This document shows, piece by piece, positions 1 through 6,515 of a DNA stretch of 11,379 bases. Position 1 is the first letter of the stretch. Each line of letters starts with the position of its first letter. The translations under genes and the position numbers were made by a program. Under the pieces are notes generated by a model that was given only the letters and a program-made list of their open reading frames with translations, searched no databases and had not been told where the DNA came from. Source of the DNA: Desulfovibrio sp. (GTDB lineage Bacteria > Desulfobacterota > Desulfovibrionia > Desulfovibrionales > Desulfovibrionaceae); contig JAIRTI010000025.1 in assembly GCA_031255035.1 (NCBI GenBank), positions 1 through 11,379 on the forward strand, read 5' to 3'.

Positions 1-451
1 GTAAAAATGACCCACCCTGGACAAAAGTTTTCCGAAGGGAAAAAGTTTCCTTCGGAGGACACCAGGAGATGTTGGGAATGGAGACGATCAGAAAAATCCG
101 TTTGGCCTTGAGCAAAGGGATGAGTATTCGGGAAGCGACGCGAAAATTCAGCAAGTCACGGAAAACGATACGGAAGATTGCGCGTAGCGCGGAGACAAGT
201 TTTACGTATCAACGCAAAGAGCAGCAGTATCCGGCTTTGGGCAATTATATTGGAGCGCTGGAGGCCTTGCTTGAGGCCGAAGCCGCGCTCACGCCTTCCA
301 AACGCCGTACCCTGCTTTCGCTATACGAAGAATTGCAGGGTCATGGTTATCAGGGAAGCTACAGTTCGGTCCGCCGGTATGCGGGCAAATGGATCTGAAG
401 CTGTCCGGCATGCTGGCCGTGTATCGGGTCACTTTTGGATGCCGATTGACA
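1..451 (+). mobile_element. Internally deleted IS21-family insertion sequence remnant, cut by the window edge
   Basis: The segment carries an IS21-type left end followed by an istA start, then jumps to a right-end-like sequence without the rest of istA or any istB. AAAAATGACCC at 3-13 is matched in inverted orientation by GGGTCACTTTT at 426-436 (10 of 11 bases). Multiple inverted terminal repeats of this kind are a known feature of IS21 elements. TTGACA at 446-451 fits the usual ACA terminus, so I place the right end near 451; the left end probably starts just before the window. An 8-bp perfect hairpin (TCCGAAGG 31-38 with CCTTCGGA 49-56) lies in the leader before istA. The element cannot transpose alone, having lost the catalytic domain and the IstB ATPase. 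The family is well supported; the exact ends are inferred. Confidence 0.6.
69..398 (+). pseudogene. istA: Truncated IS21-family transposase IstA (N-terminal DNA-binding part only)
   Basis: The 109-residue product begins in the typical IstA manner (MLGMETIRKIRLALSKGMSI), followed by a helix-turn-helix at about residues 18-40 (SIREATRKFSKSRKTIRKI) and a segment ending YEELQGHGYQGSYSSVRRY that is characteristic of IstA before its catalytic core. Full IstA proteins are several times longer and carry a DDE integrase domain; here the frame stops at 396-398 just before it. No continuation of the domain appears in the other forward frames, so this is a deletion rather than a simple frameshift. Translation could start at ATG 69 or ATG 78; AGGAG at 64-68 suits 78 better. 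The fragment could still bind IS ends, but no transposase activity is expected. Confidence 0.8.
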
Positions 452-583
452 CCGGATCTTTCAATATCTCCATTACTTGCGGAACCGGGCCGCTGCGGAG
501 CGGAGAAAATTCGTGGAAAAATTTAACCACGTGGTTGACTTTTGTTATCAATTAAAATATTGCTTTTCCACCAGGAGCGAACC
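452..583 (+). promoter_or_regulatory. Upstream region of the TetR gene with a perfect 12-bp palindrome
   Basis: No gene is supported here. The region becomes AT-rich towards the TetR gene. It holds a perfect palindrome, AACCACGTGGTT at 525-536, which runs into a -35-like TTGACT at 535-540. A clean -10 box at normal spacing is not obvious; TAAAAT at 553-558 is the best hexamer, but its spacer is too short (12). A palindrome overlapping a promoter element 48 bases before a TetR-family gene is a plausible autoregulatory operator, but this rests on position and symmetry only. Confidence 0.4.
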
Positions 584-1279
584 ATGACGGAATCGGTCAC
601 CTTTTTACCGAAAAAACGGCCGCCGACAGCCAAAATCAAATTGATAGAGGCCGGGGTGCGACTGTTTACAAGGCAGGAGGGCAGGGGACTCACCAGCAGG
701 GAACTGGCCCGGGAAGCCAAGGTGAACCACGCCCTGATCAGCTATCACTTCGGCGGCATGGCGGAATTGATGGCCGAAGTTGTCGAGCGCTGTATTCAGG
801 ACTTGCGGGCCCGCTTTCTTCTGCAGGTCGAGCAGTTTGAAGCGGATGTGAGGAACGCCGGCCCCGGGAGAGTGGACAGGCTGCTGCGTGACCATGTGGC
901 GGTGTTGTTCGAGATACTGGCGGGCCCGGATGGCGAGGCGTTGCTGAAGGCCTTTTCCAGCCCGGAAGCGGCTGCGTTGCACGGCGTATACGGCCGCTTT
1001 TCAGAACGGGTGCTCCAGCCTCTGCATCACTCCTTTGCCGTGACCGCGGCAACGGTGCGAGGCATCCCGAAGAATGGCCTTGAAGCGGCCGTTCTCGGCC
1101 AGTGCATGACCGCGCAGTGCCTGGCTTTTTTCCGCGGTGCGCCGACGGTGCTCGGGTATTTGGACAAGAAGACGTTTACGGCCAAAGACAAGGCGAACAT
1201 AAGCCGCATTGTCGCGGAATCTCTCTGTCGAACCGCCGGGACGATCCCCCTCCCGGACGGATTGCCTTTGAAACGTTGA
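584..1279 (+). CDS. TetR/AcrR-family transcriptional regulator
   Basis: The 231-residue protein has a classic TetR N-terminal DNA-binding domain: a helix near residues 14-30, then the helix-turn-helix at about 36-56 (LTSRELAREAKVNHALISYH) with the usual YHF/Y signature before a long helix. The C-terminal half (about 95-225) is a helical ligand/dimerisation domain that resembles the CecR/YbiH-type TetR proteins; the ligand is not readable. The start is ATG 584, preceded by AGGAG at 573-577 at six bases; an in-frame TTG at 542 would lack such a site. The gene lies upstream of the heme cluster on the same strand, separated by 176 bases containing a candidate Fur box, so it may sense heme, a tetrapyrrole or an efflux substrate and control the cluster or itself. 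The regulatory link is inference; the family call is firm. Confidence 0.88.
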   Translation: MTESVTFLPKKRPPTAKIKLIEAGVRLFTRQEGRGLTSRELAREAKVNHALISYHFGGMAELMAEVVERCIQDLRARFLLQVEQFEADVRNAGPGRVDRLLRDHVAVLFEILAGPDGEALLKAFSSPEAAALHGVYGRFSERVLQPLHHSFAVTAATVRGIPKNGLEAAVLGQCMTAQCLAFFRGAPTVLGYLDKKTFTAKDKANISRIVAESLCRTAGTIPLPDGLPLKR

Positions 1280-1364
1280 ACCCGGCCAGGCCGGAAGCAG
1301 CCCATGCGGTACGGGATACCGGCGTCTGTGCGGCTGCGTGACAATCGATATCGGACTATGGCGA

Positions 1365-1382
1365 TCCGCCCTCAAGGGCGGA
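1365..1382 (+). terminator. Possible weak terminator hairpin after the TetR gene
   Basis: TCCGCCC (1365-1371) pairs perfectly with GGGCGGA (1376-1382) around a TCAA loop. A run of five T residues does follow, but only at 1399-1403, about 17 bases beyond the stem, so this is not a canonical intrinsic terminator. It may reduce read-through from the TetR gene into the heme cluster. Confidence 0.3.
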
Positions 1383-1398
1383 GTGGTGGATTGCGGTC

Positions 1399-1440
1399 TT
1401 TTTCATAAATGAAATTGAAGATCATATTCATTTTTATTAT
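1399..1440 (+). promoter_or_regulatory. AT-rich promoter region of the heme cluster with candidate Fur box
   Basis: This is the AT-rich tract directly before hutW. GAAATTGAAGATCATATTC at 1411-1429 matches 13 of 19 positions of the classical Fur consensus GATAATGATAATCATTATC, with the two ends and the central ATCAT conserved. It sits inside a wider inverted repeat, AAATGAA (1407-1413) and TTCATTT (1427-1433). A TATTAT hexamer at 1435-1440 could be a -10 box, but I see no well-spaced -35 partner. Iron repression of a heme-uptake operon would be expected, which makes a Fur site plausible. It remains a pattern match. Confidence 0.5.
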
Positions 1441-1455
1441 GCCAACGAGGTAACC

Positions 1456-2898
1456 ATGGCTCTTTCCCCACGCGCGCGCCCTGCGCAAAAAACGGCGCCG
1501 CCCAAGGCGCGTTTACAGGACAGCGGCTTGAATGTTCTTTCGGAAGAAATGCACGCCGAGTGCGCCGCCTGCTTCGCGCGCGTTTCGGACGATCCGTTGG
1601 CGAACGCCTTTGCGCGCAAAACGGCCGTCCACGCCGGCATGAGCGGCGGCAAAGTGCCGAAGGAAGATATCCCGGCCGTGCTGGAGCGCGTGCGGACCAC
1701 AAAGCGTCAGGGGCAGGCGGCCGCCTATGTGCACCTGCCGTATTGCGAAAGCAAATGCCTGTATTGCGGCTTTTTCGGCGGCAAGTACAGCAAGGAGGCC
1801 GAGGCCGCCTATGTGCGCGCCCTGATCGGCGAGATTGAGGCCGAAGCCGCCTGCGCCAGCGTCACGTCCGCTCCGGTCAACGCGCTCTATCTTGGCGGCG
1901 GCACCCCGACGGCCCTGCAGGCCAGGGAACTTTACCTGGTGCTCCGTACTCTGAAAAACACGCTTCCGCTCGCCAATGACTGCGAAATAACCGTTGAGGG
2001 GCGCATGCACAATTTTGACGAGGAAAAGATCGAAGCCTGCCTCAAGGCCGGCGCCAACAGGTTTTCCCTGGGTGTGCAAAGCTTTGATACCCGGATCCGC
2101 CGCAGCCTCGGCCGTATCGCATCCGGGGAAGACGTCTGCCGCAGGCTGGAAACGCTGGCTTCCTATAACGAGGCCGCAATCGTCATTGACCTGATCTACG
2201 GGCTGCCCGGCCAATCGCTGGAAGACTGGGCGGGAGACATCCGCACCTTTTTGTCTTTGCCGCTTGACGGCGTGGACCTCTATCAACTGAACGTTTTTCC
2301 CGGCAGCGGCCTGGCAAAAGCCATGGAAGCGGGAAAAATACCATCGGCCGCCATGCTGGCGGAACAGGGGGCCTTTTTCCGCCAGGGCATCGCCATGATG
2401 CGCGACGCGCGCTGCAACAGGCTGTCCATGAGCCACTGGTCGCGTTCGTCGCGCGAGCGCAACTGCTACAACCCCCTCGTCAAAAGCCGGGCCGATTGTC
2501 TGCACTACGGGGCCGGGGGCGGCGGGGCGCTGCAGGGCTGGTTCATGATCAATGAGCCGGACCCCGCCCGCTACATCGAGCACTGTACCAGCGGGAACAA
2601 ACCGGTCGCCATGGTGGCGGCCCCACCCGACGATCTGCCCGTCATCAAGGTCATCTTGAAACAGATGGAACAGTGCCGCCTGAACCTGGACGATGTCGGC
2701 AACGCCCTTGCCCTCTGCGGCGGCAACCGCATTACGGATGCCGCAGCCCTGTACGCGCCCCTGATCGCCAACTGGCGGGAGGCGGGGCTTGTGACCCTTG
2801 ACGGACCGTGGATGGAACTGACCGTTCCGGGGCAGTTCTGGATGGTGAATCTCGCACAGGCTCTTCTTGGCTGGCAAAGCCGGATGGGAAAGGAGTAA
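1456..2898 (+). CDS. hutW: HutW/ChuW-type radical SAM enzyme for oxygen-independent heme degradation (anaerobilin synthase family)
   Basis: Members of this family use S-adenosylmethionine and low-potential electrons to methylate and open the heme ring without oxygen, giving a linear tetrapyrrole (anaerobilin for ChuW) and free iron in the cytoplasm. The 480-residue product has an N-terminal extension of about 90 residues, then the [4Fe-4S] motif CxxxCxxC at Cys97, Cys101 and Cys104 within YVHLPYCESKCLYCGFFGG, the SAM-binding GGGTP at 147-151, and HemN-like segments VQSFD (207-211) and DLIYGLPGQS (245-254). The C-terminal part carries HWSRSSRERNCYNPLV (327-342) and a glycine-rich stretch near 351-357, which separate HutW/ChuW from true coproporphyrinogen dehydrogenase HemN. 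GAGG at 1447-1450 precedes the start. It is the first gene of the cluster and ends six bases before the receptor start. HemW or HemN is the alternative, but the receptor context argues against both. Confidence 0.9.
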   Translation: MALSPRARPAQKTAPPKARLQDSGLNVLSEEMHAECAACFARVSDDPLANAFARKTAVHAGMSGGKVPKEDIPAVLERVRTTKRQGQAAAYVHLPYCESKCLYCGFFGGKYSKEAEAAYVRALIGEIEAEAACASVTSAPVNALYLGGGTPTALQARELYLVLRTLKNTLPLANDCEITVEGRMHNFDEEKIEACLKAGANRFSLGVQSFDTRIRRSLGRIASGEDVCRRLETLASYNEAAIVIDLIYGLPGQSLEDWAGDIRTFLSLPLDGVDLYQLNVFPGSGLAKAMEAGKIPSAAMLAEQGAFFRQGIAMMRDARCNRLSMSHWSRSSRERNCYNPLVKSRADCLHYGAGGGGALQGWFMINEPDPARYIEHCTSGNKPVAMVAAPPDDLPVIKVILKQMEQCRLNLDDVGNALALCGGNRITDAAALYAPLIANWREAGLVTLDGPWMELTVPGQFWMVNLAQALLGWQSRMGKE

Positions 2899-2904
2899 TC
2901 AGTG

Positions 2905-5124
2905 ATGCAGGAGTCACATTGTGCGCATTTTGTGAAGACGGCGATCCGGGCGGCTGTTCTCAGCGTTATGCTCATGGCCGTGATGACCCCGGCCGTGGCC
3001 GCGGAATCGCCGGAAGGCCAGCAACAGCCCGGCGGCAATGGGGAAGCGGCTCCAAAGCCCGCAACGGATGCCCCCCCTGTAGCGGACGAACCGGCAAAGG
3101 GCGCGTCCGTCACGGGCAGGACCGTGGTCGTTACCGCCACCCGCACCGAGCGGGAAGTGTTTGATGTGCCGCAGTCGGTTTCCGTCGTGACGTCACGACA
3201 GATGGAGCGCCAGCCCCGGGGCACCATTGCCGAACAGTTGCAGGACATACCCGGCATACAGGTCAGCGACGGCGGCATGGGCGGCGGGGCCAAGCGGGTG
3301 AGCATACGCGGCGAAAGCCCGGCGCGGGTGCTGATTCTCATCGACGGCATGAAGATATCGGAACAAAAGTCCATGGACGGCAGCATGATCATGATCGATC
3401 CGCTGAACGTCGAACGCATTGAAGTCATCAAGGGCCCCGCATCCGTGCTGTACGGCTCGGAAGCCATCGGCGGCGTGGTGAACATCATCACCAAAAAGGG
3501 CGGCGCGCGTCCCGTGCAAGGCGGCTTCGCCCTGACCTATGACGGCTCCGACGAGTCACTCACTCCTTTCGGCACGCTGTACGGCACTTACGAGGGCTTC
3601 AGCTACCGCATCTTCGGCGATTACACGGACGCCAACAACAAGCGCGGCGGTTCCGGCACAATCGACGAAACCAACTACACCCAGCGCAACATGTCCGCCT
3701 ATCTCGATTATTCCTGGGGCACGGGCAAGATAGGCGCGGGCTACGATCATTTCTTGAGCAACATCCATATCCCCAGCGCGATCTCCGGCGAGGCGCAGGT
3801 AGATTTACGCCTGCCCAAATGGCAGCGGGACCGCTTTTACGCCTTTATCGAGCAGGAGCGGATTTCCGACCACCTGCAGAAAGTGAAGCTTACCGGTTAC
3901 TACCAGAATAGCAAAAAGGATTTCTGGAACAATATCAGCGTTGACCAGCATATTGCCATGGGCGGTCCCTTTTATCAGGACATCAGCGTCTGGCAGCATC
4001 CCTATACGAAGAACGAACAGAAGACCTACGGCCTGAACCTGCAGACGGACTGGACCCTGGGGGATCACTATATCATCTCGGGCGTCGACTACCTGTATGA
4101 CGACCTGGACGCTTCGTCGGAAACGATCGGCCACGTTATCAGGCAGGGCTTACTGCCGCCGGGAAGACCGGTTTATGCGGTTACGGACAATTACAGTTAT
4201 TATACGTACGAAGGCAATCAGCAGACGCTCGCCCTGTTCATCCAGGACGAATGGACCTTCCACCCGGACTGGACGGCCACCATCGGCCTGCGCCAGACCT
4301 GGGTCCAGTCCGAACTCGACAAAACCAACGACCCCGCGCTGAGAGAGCAAAGCAACAGCGATTCCCATCTGGTGGGGAGCCTGGGGCTTGTCTACTCCGG
4401 CTTTGAAAACTGGCGGCTGCGCGCCCTGTATTCGCAAGGCTACCGCTACCCGCTGCTCAACCAGCTTTATATCGGCACAACCCACGGCAGCAGCGGCACG
4501 CTGCACCCCAACGCGGATCTCCACCCGGAAACCTCGCACAACTTTGAAGTGGGCGCCCGTTACGACGCCAACGGCGTGGCCGCGGATCTCGGCGTTTTTT
4601 ACAACATCGCGAAGGACTACATCAATTCCCGTTCCATCGCGGGCACGGACGACACCATTTTTGAGAACGTGGAAAAGGCCGAGACCTTCGGCATGGAACT
4701 GACCCTCAGCTACACGCATGAGCCCTGGGGCCTGACCCCCTACCTCAGCGGAACCTTCCTCCACCGGACCTTTGACCGGGGCGGGGTGGAAGGCGAGTCC
4801 GTCAAGACGGGCGACCCGCGCTGGATCGGCCGGGCAGGTCTCAGATTCGAGCACGAGTTCACCCCCTGGCTGAGCTTCCATGCCGACGCGTACGGGCGTT
4901 TCGCTTGCAGCGCCAAGGAATATGTCGGCGGCGGCGAGGAGGATCTCCACCATGCCGGATGGGGCACCGCCAACCTGGCCTTTGGCGTACGCCTCGGCGA
5001 AGAGCAGAACTATTTCGTCGACGTGAACCTGAACAACATCTTTGACAAGCGCTACACCCTGGCTTCCAGCACCCTGGAAGACCCGGGCATGCACGCCGTG
5101 CTGCGCATGGGCGTGGAGTTCTGA
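2905..5124 (+). CDS. TonB-dependent outer-membrane receptor, probably for heme or hemoproteins
   Basis: This 739-residue protein has a signal peptide (hydrophobic stretch to about 31, likely cut after AVA or AVAA), a proline-rich linker, a TonB box TVVVTATR at 73-80, a plug domain at about 83-200 (IKGPASVLYGSEAIGGVVNIITKKG style) and a C-terminal 22-strand barrel ending in phenylalanine. Heme receptors such as HemR, ChuA and HmuR share FRAP and NPNL motifs around a heme-ligand histidine. Here GYRYP, TTHGSS with His527, and HPNADLHPETS occur in that order, a fair though not exact match. AAAGGAG at 2889-2895, inside the end of hutW, serves as ribosome site; GTG 2902 is an equally spaced alternative start. 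The tight linkage to hutW and to TonB/ExbBD supports heme as substrate; a siderophore or another tetrapyrrole is not excluded. Confidence 0.9.
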   Translation: MQESHCAHFVKTAIRAAVLSVMLMAVMTPAVAAESPEGQQQPGGNGEAAPKPATDAPPVADEPAKGASVTGRTVVVTATRTEREVFDVPQSVSVVTSRQMERQPRGTIAEQLQDIPGIQVSDGGMGGGAKRVSIRGESPARVLILIDGMKISEQKSMDGSMIMIDPLNVERIEVIKGPASVLYGSEAIGGVVNIITKKGGARPVQGGFALTYDGSDESLTPFGTLYGTYEGFSYRIFGDYTDANNKRGGSGTIDETNYTQRNMSAYLDYSWGTGKIGAGYDHFLSNIHIPSAISGEAQVDLRLPKWQRDRFYAFIEQERISDHLQKVKLTGYYQNSKKDFWNNISVDQHIAMGGPFYQDISVWQHPYTKNEQKTYGLNLQTDWTLGDHYIISGVDYLYDDLDASSETIGHVIRQGLLPPGRPVYAVTDNYSYYTYEGNQQTLALFIQDEWTFHPDWTATIGLRQTWVQSELDKTNDPALREQSNSDSHLVGSLGLVYSGFENWRLRALYSQGYRYPLLNQLYIGTTHGSSGTLHPNADLHPETSHNFEVGARYDANGVAADLGVFYNIAKDYINSRSIAGTDDTIFENVEKAETFGMELTLSYTHEPWGLTPYLSGTFLHRTFDRGGVEGESVKTGDPRWIGRAGLRFEHEFTPWLSFHADAYGRFACSAKEYVGGGEEDLHHAGWGTANLAFGVRLGEEQNYFVDVNLNNIFDKRYTLASSTLEDPGMHAVLRMGVEF

Positions 5125-5138
5125 TAGCGAAAGGGACT

Positions 5139-5168
5139 GCGCTCCGGTTTTTTTCGAACCCGGAGCGC
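5139..5168 (+). other. Strong hairpin between receptor and ECF transporter genes, with a T-run in the loop
   Basis: GCGCTCCGG (5139-5147) pairs perfectly over nine bases with CCGGAGCGC (5160-5168). The seven-T run lies in the loop (5148-5154), not after the stem, so it is not a normal intrinsic terminator. It fills most of the 63-base gap between the receptor stop and the S-component start. A role in mRNA processing or stability, lowering transporter expression relative to the receptor, is possible but unproven. Confidence 0.6.
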
Positions 5169-5187
5169 GGGTCCGTAAGGAAAAGCG

Positions 5188-5787
5188 ATGAATCGTGTTG
5201 ATACCCTGCCCCTGGCGGTCCCCGGCGACCTGGCGGCAACCCGGCGCGGCGTCGGCGCAAGCCGCTGGAGCACAAGGGATCTTGTGACCATCGGCGTTTT
5301 TGCCACCGTGATCAAGGCTTCCACCATCATGGTGGCCTACATGGGCGGCGGCATGAACCCCGTCACCCTGGCGGCCAAGAACTGCCTGTATGTCACGCTC
5401 ATGATCGTCCTGCTGCACAAGGTCCCCCGGCCCTGGACCATGACCCTGGCCGTGGGCATAACGTCCCTGGTGTCCTTGCTGCTCATGGGCCAGGGCGTGC
5501 TGCACGCCCCGGGCCAGGTGCTGGCTGCTTTTCTGGGCGAAGGCCTGATCCTGTGGCTCGGCGGCTACGGCAAAACGCGCAACATTGTTGCCGGCGTCCT
5601 TACGGCGGAACTTTCCGCCAAGGCCATCGGTCTTGCCGTTTCATGGCTGACCATGCGCGAGCAGCCCGCCATGCTCATACCCGCCACCATATTCATCCTG
5701 ATCGGGACGGCGGGCACTTTTCTCGGCGCGTTCGCCGGGGTGCGATTCATGAAGGAGTTGCGTCATGCGGGCATCATTTCTGACTGA
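5188..5787 (+). CDS. ECF transporter substrate-binding S component (MptD/Trep_Strep-like)
   Basis: The 199-residue protein is almost entirely hydrophobic, with about six predicted membrane helices (31-51, 58-78, 82-101, 108-126, 132-154, 162-187) after a soluble N-terminus. That size and topology is typical of ECF S components, the membrane proteins that bind the substrate and associate with the EcfT/EcfA module. The sequence style (DLVTIGVFATVIKAS at the first helix) recalls the MptD/Trep_Strep S-component group, whose substrates are mostly unassigned. AAGG at 5177-5180 precedes the start. The end overlaps the T component by 23 bases. Location between a receptor/hutW pair and TonB/ExbBD suggests heme, iron-tetrapyrrole or a breakdown product as substrate; ECF heme importers are known from Gram-positive bacteria (LhaSTUV of Staphylococcus lugdunensis). 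Family good, substrate inferred. Confidence 0.78.
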   Translation: MNRVDTLPLAVPGDLAATRRGVGASRWSTRDLVTIGVFATVIKASTIMVAYMGGGMNPVTLAAKNCLYVTLMIVLLHKVPRPWTMTLAVGITSLVSLLLMGQGVLHAPGQVLAAFLGEGLILWLGGYGKTRNIVAGVLTAELSAKAIGLAVSWLTMREQPAMLIPATIFILIGTAGTFLGAFAGVRFMKELRHAGIISD

Positions 5788-6511
5788 GCGCAAAGAAACC
5801 TTTGCGGCGGGCATAGACGTGCGCGTGAAGCTTCTGCTCTGCTTCTGCGGTTCGGTAGTCTCCATAGCGTTGTCCTCGCCGCTGAGCCTGGGATTTCTCG
5901 CCGGGTGCAGCATGCTGCTGGCGCTAGGCGCGGCGCGGCCGCTGACAATCGCCAGGATGTACCTGTTCGCCGTGCTGATGCTGGCCTTTGCGCTCGCTTT
6001 TTCCGGGCTCATCAGCCTTGCGGTGCCGGGGCTTATGCACTGGAACGCCTTCAGCCTTTCCGTGCCTTTTCTGCGTATCCTGATTTCCGTCAATCTCCTG
6101 CTGATGCTGGCGCTCTCCACCCCGGTACAGACCCTGTTCAACCGCCTCCAGTCCTGGAAGCTGCCCGTATGGGTGCATGTGCCCCTGTCCGTGGCGATCC
6201 GCTTTGTGCCGAGCTTCATCAACGACTGCGCGCAGATCCGCGACGCGGCCCGGCTGCGGCCGGGCGCCGGGTTGCGCCGTTTCTGGCGGGGCTTTGCCGT
6301 GCCCCTGGTGTTCCGGATGCTCTATTCCGCCGACGATCTGGCCATGGCGGCGGAACTGAAGGGTGTGGGCTCGGCGGCAAAGACCCGCCTGTCCCAAAAA
6401 GAGTGCATGACGCGGCGCGATGCGGCGGTGGCCGCCTGTACCGCGCTGGCGCTGAGCGCCGCCGTGCTGATGCAATATTACGGCCCGCAGTTCAGGCCGC
6501 AGCCGATGTGA
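5765..6511 (+). CDS. ECF transporter transmembrane coupling component EcfT
   Basis: A 248-residue membrane protein of the CbiQ/EcfT family, which links the S component to the ATPase. It starts with the usual DxRxKLL-type entry (DVRVKLL, 19-25), followed by several hydrophobic helices up to about residue 120. A cytoplasmic coupling part has two motifs at the places where EcfT normally carries its Ala-Arg-Gly motifs: AARLRPG (161-167) and AELKGVG (196-202). The second has lysine in place of arginine. A final helix lies near 220-236. AAGGAG at 5752-5757 lies seven bases before ATG 5765, inside the end of the S-component gene, so the two are likely translationally coupled. It ends just before the ATPase start. 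The family assignment is firm from topology, motifs and neighbours. Confidence 0.85.
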   Translation: MRASFLTERKETFAAGIDVRVKLLLCFCGSVVSIALSSPLSLGFLAGCSMLLALGAARPLTIARMYLFAVLMLAFALAFSGLISLAVPGLMHWNAFSLSVPFLRILISVNLLLMLALSTPVQTLFNRLQSWKLPVWVHVPLSVAIRFVPSFINDCAQIRDAARLRPGAGLRRFWRGFAVPLVFRMLYSADDLAMAAELKGVGSAAKTRLSQKECMTRRDAAVAACTALALSAAVLMQYYGPQFRPQPM

Positions 6512-6515
6512 GGGA

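Noticed and set aside
452..570. Plus-strand frame reading QYLHYLRNRAAAERRKF and onward between the IS remnant and the TetR gene
   Set aside because: It has no start after the TGA at its beginning and no recognisable family. It might be the tail of another broken gene, but this cannot be supported.
542..583. TTG start extending the TetR protein by 14 residues
   Set aside because: The ATG at 584 has a proper ribosome site at six bases, while the extension runs through promoter-like AT-rich sequence.
1513..2877. Long open frame on the minus strand opposite hutW (454 codons)
   Set aside because: It mirrors a well-supported gene in GC-rich DNA, and its translation shows no recognisable domain and a shadow-like composition. 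Similar long minus-strand frames at 4150-5505, 6645-7868 and 9081-10328 were rejected for the same reason.
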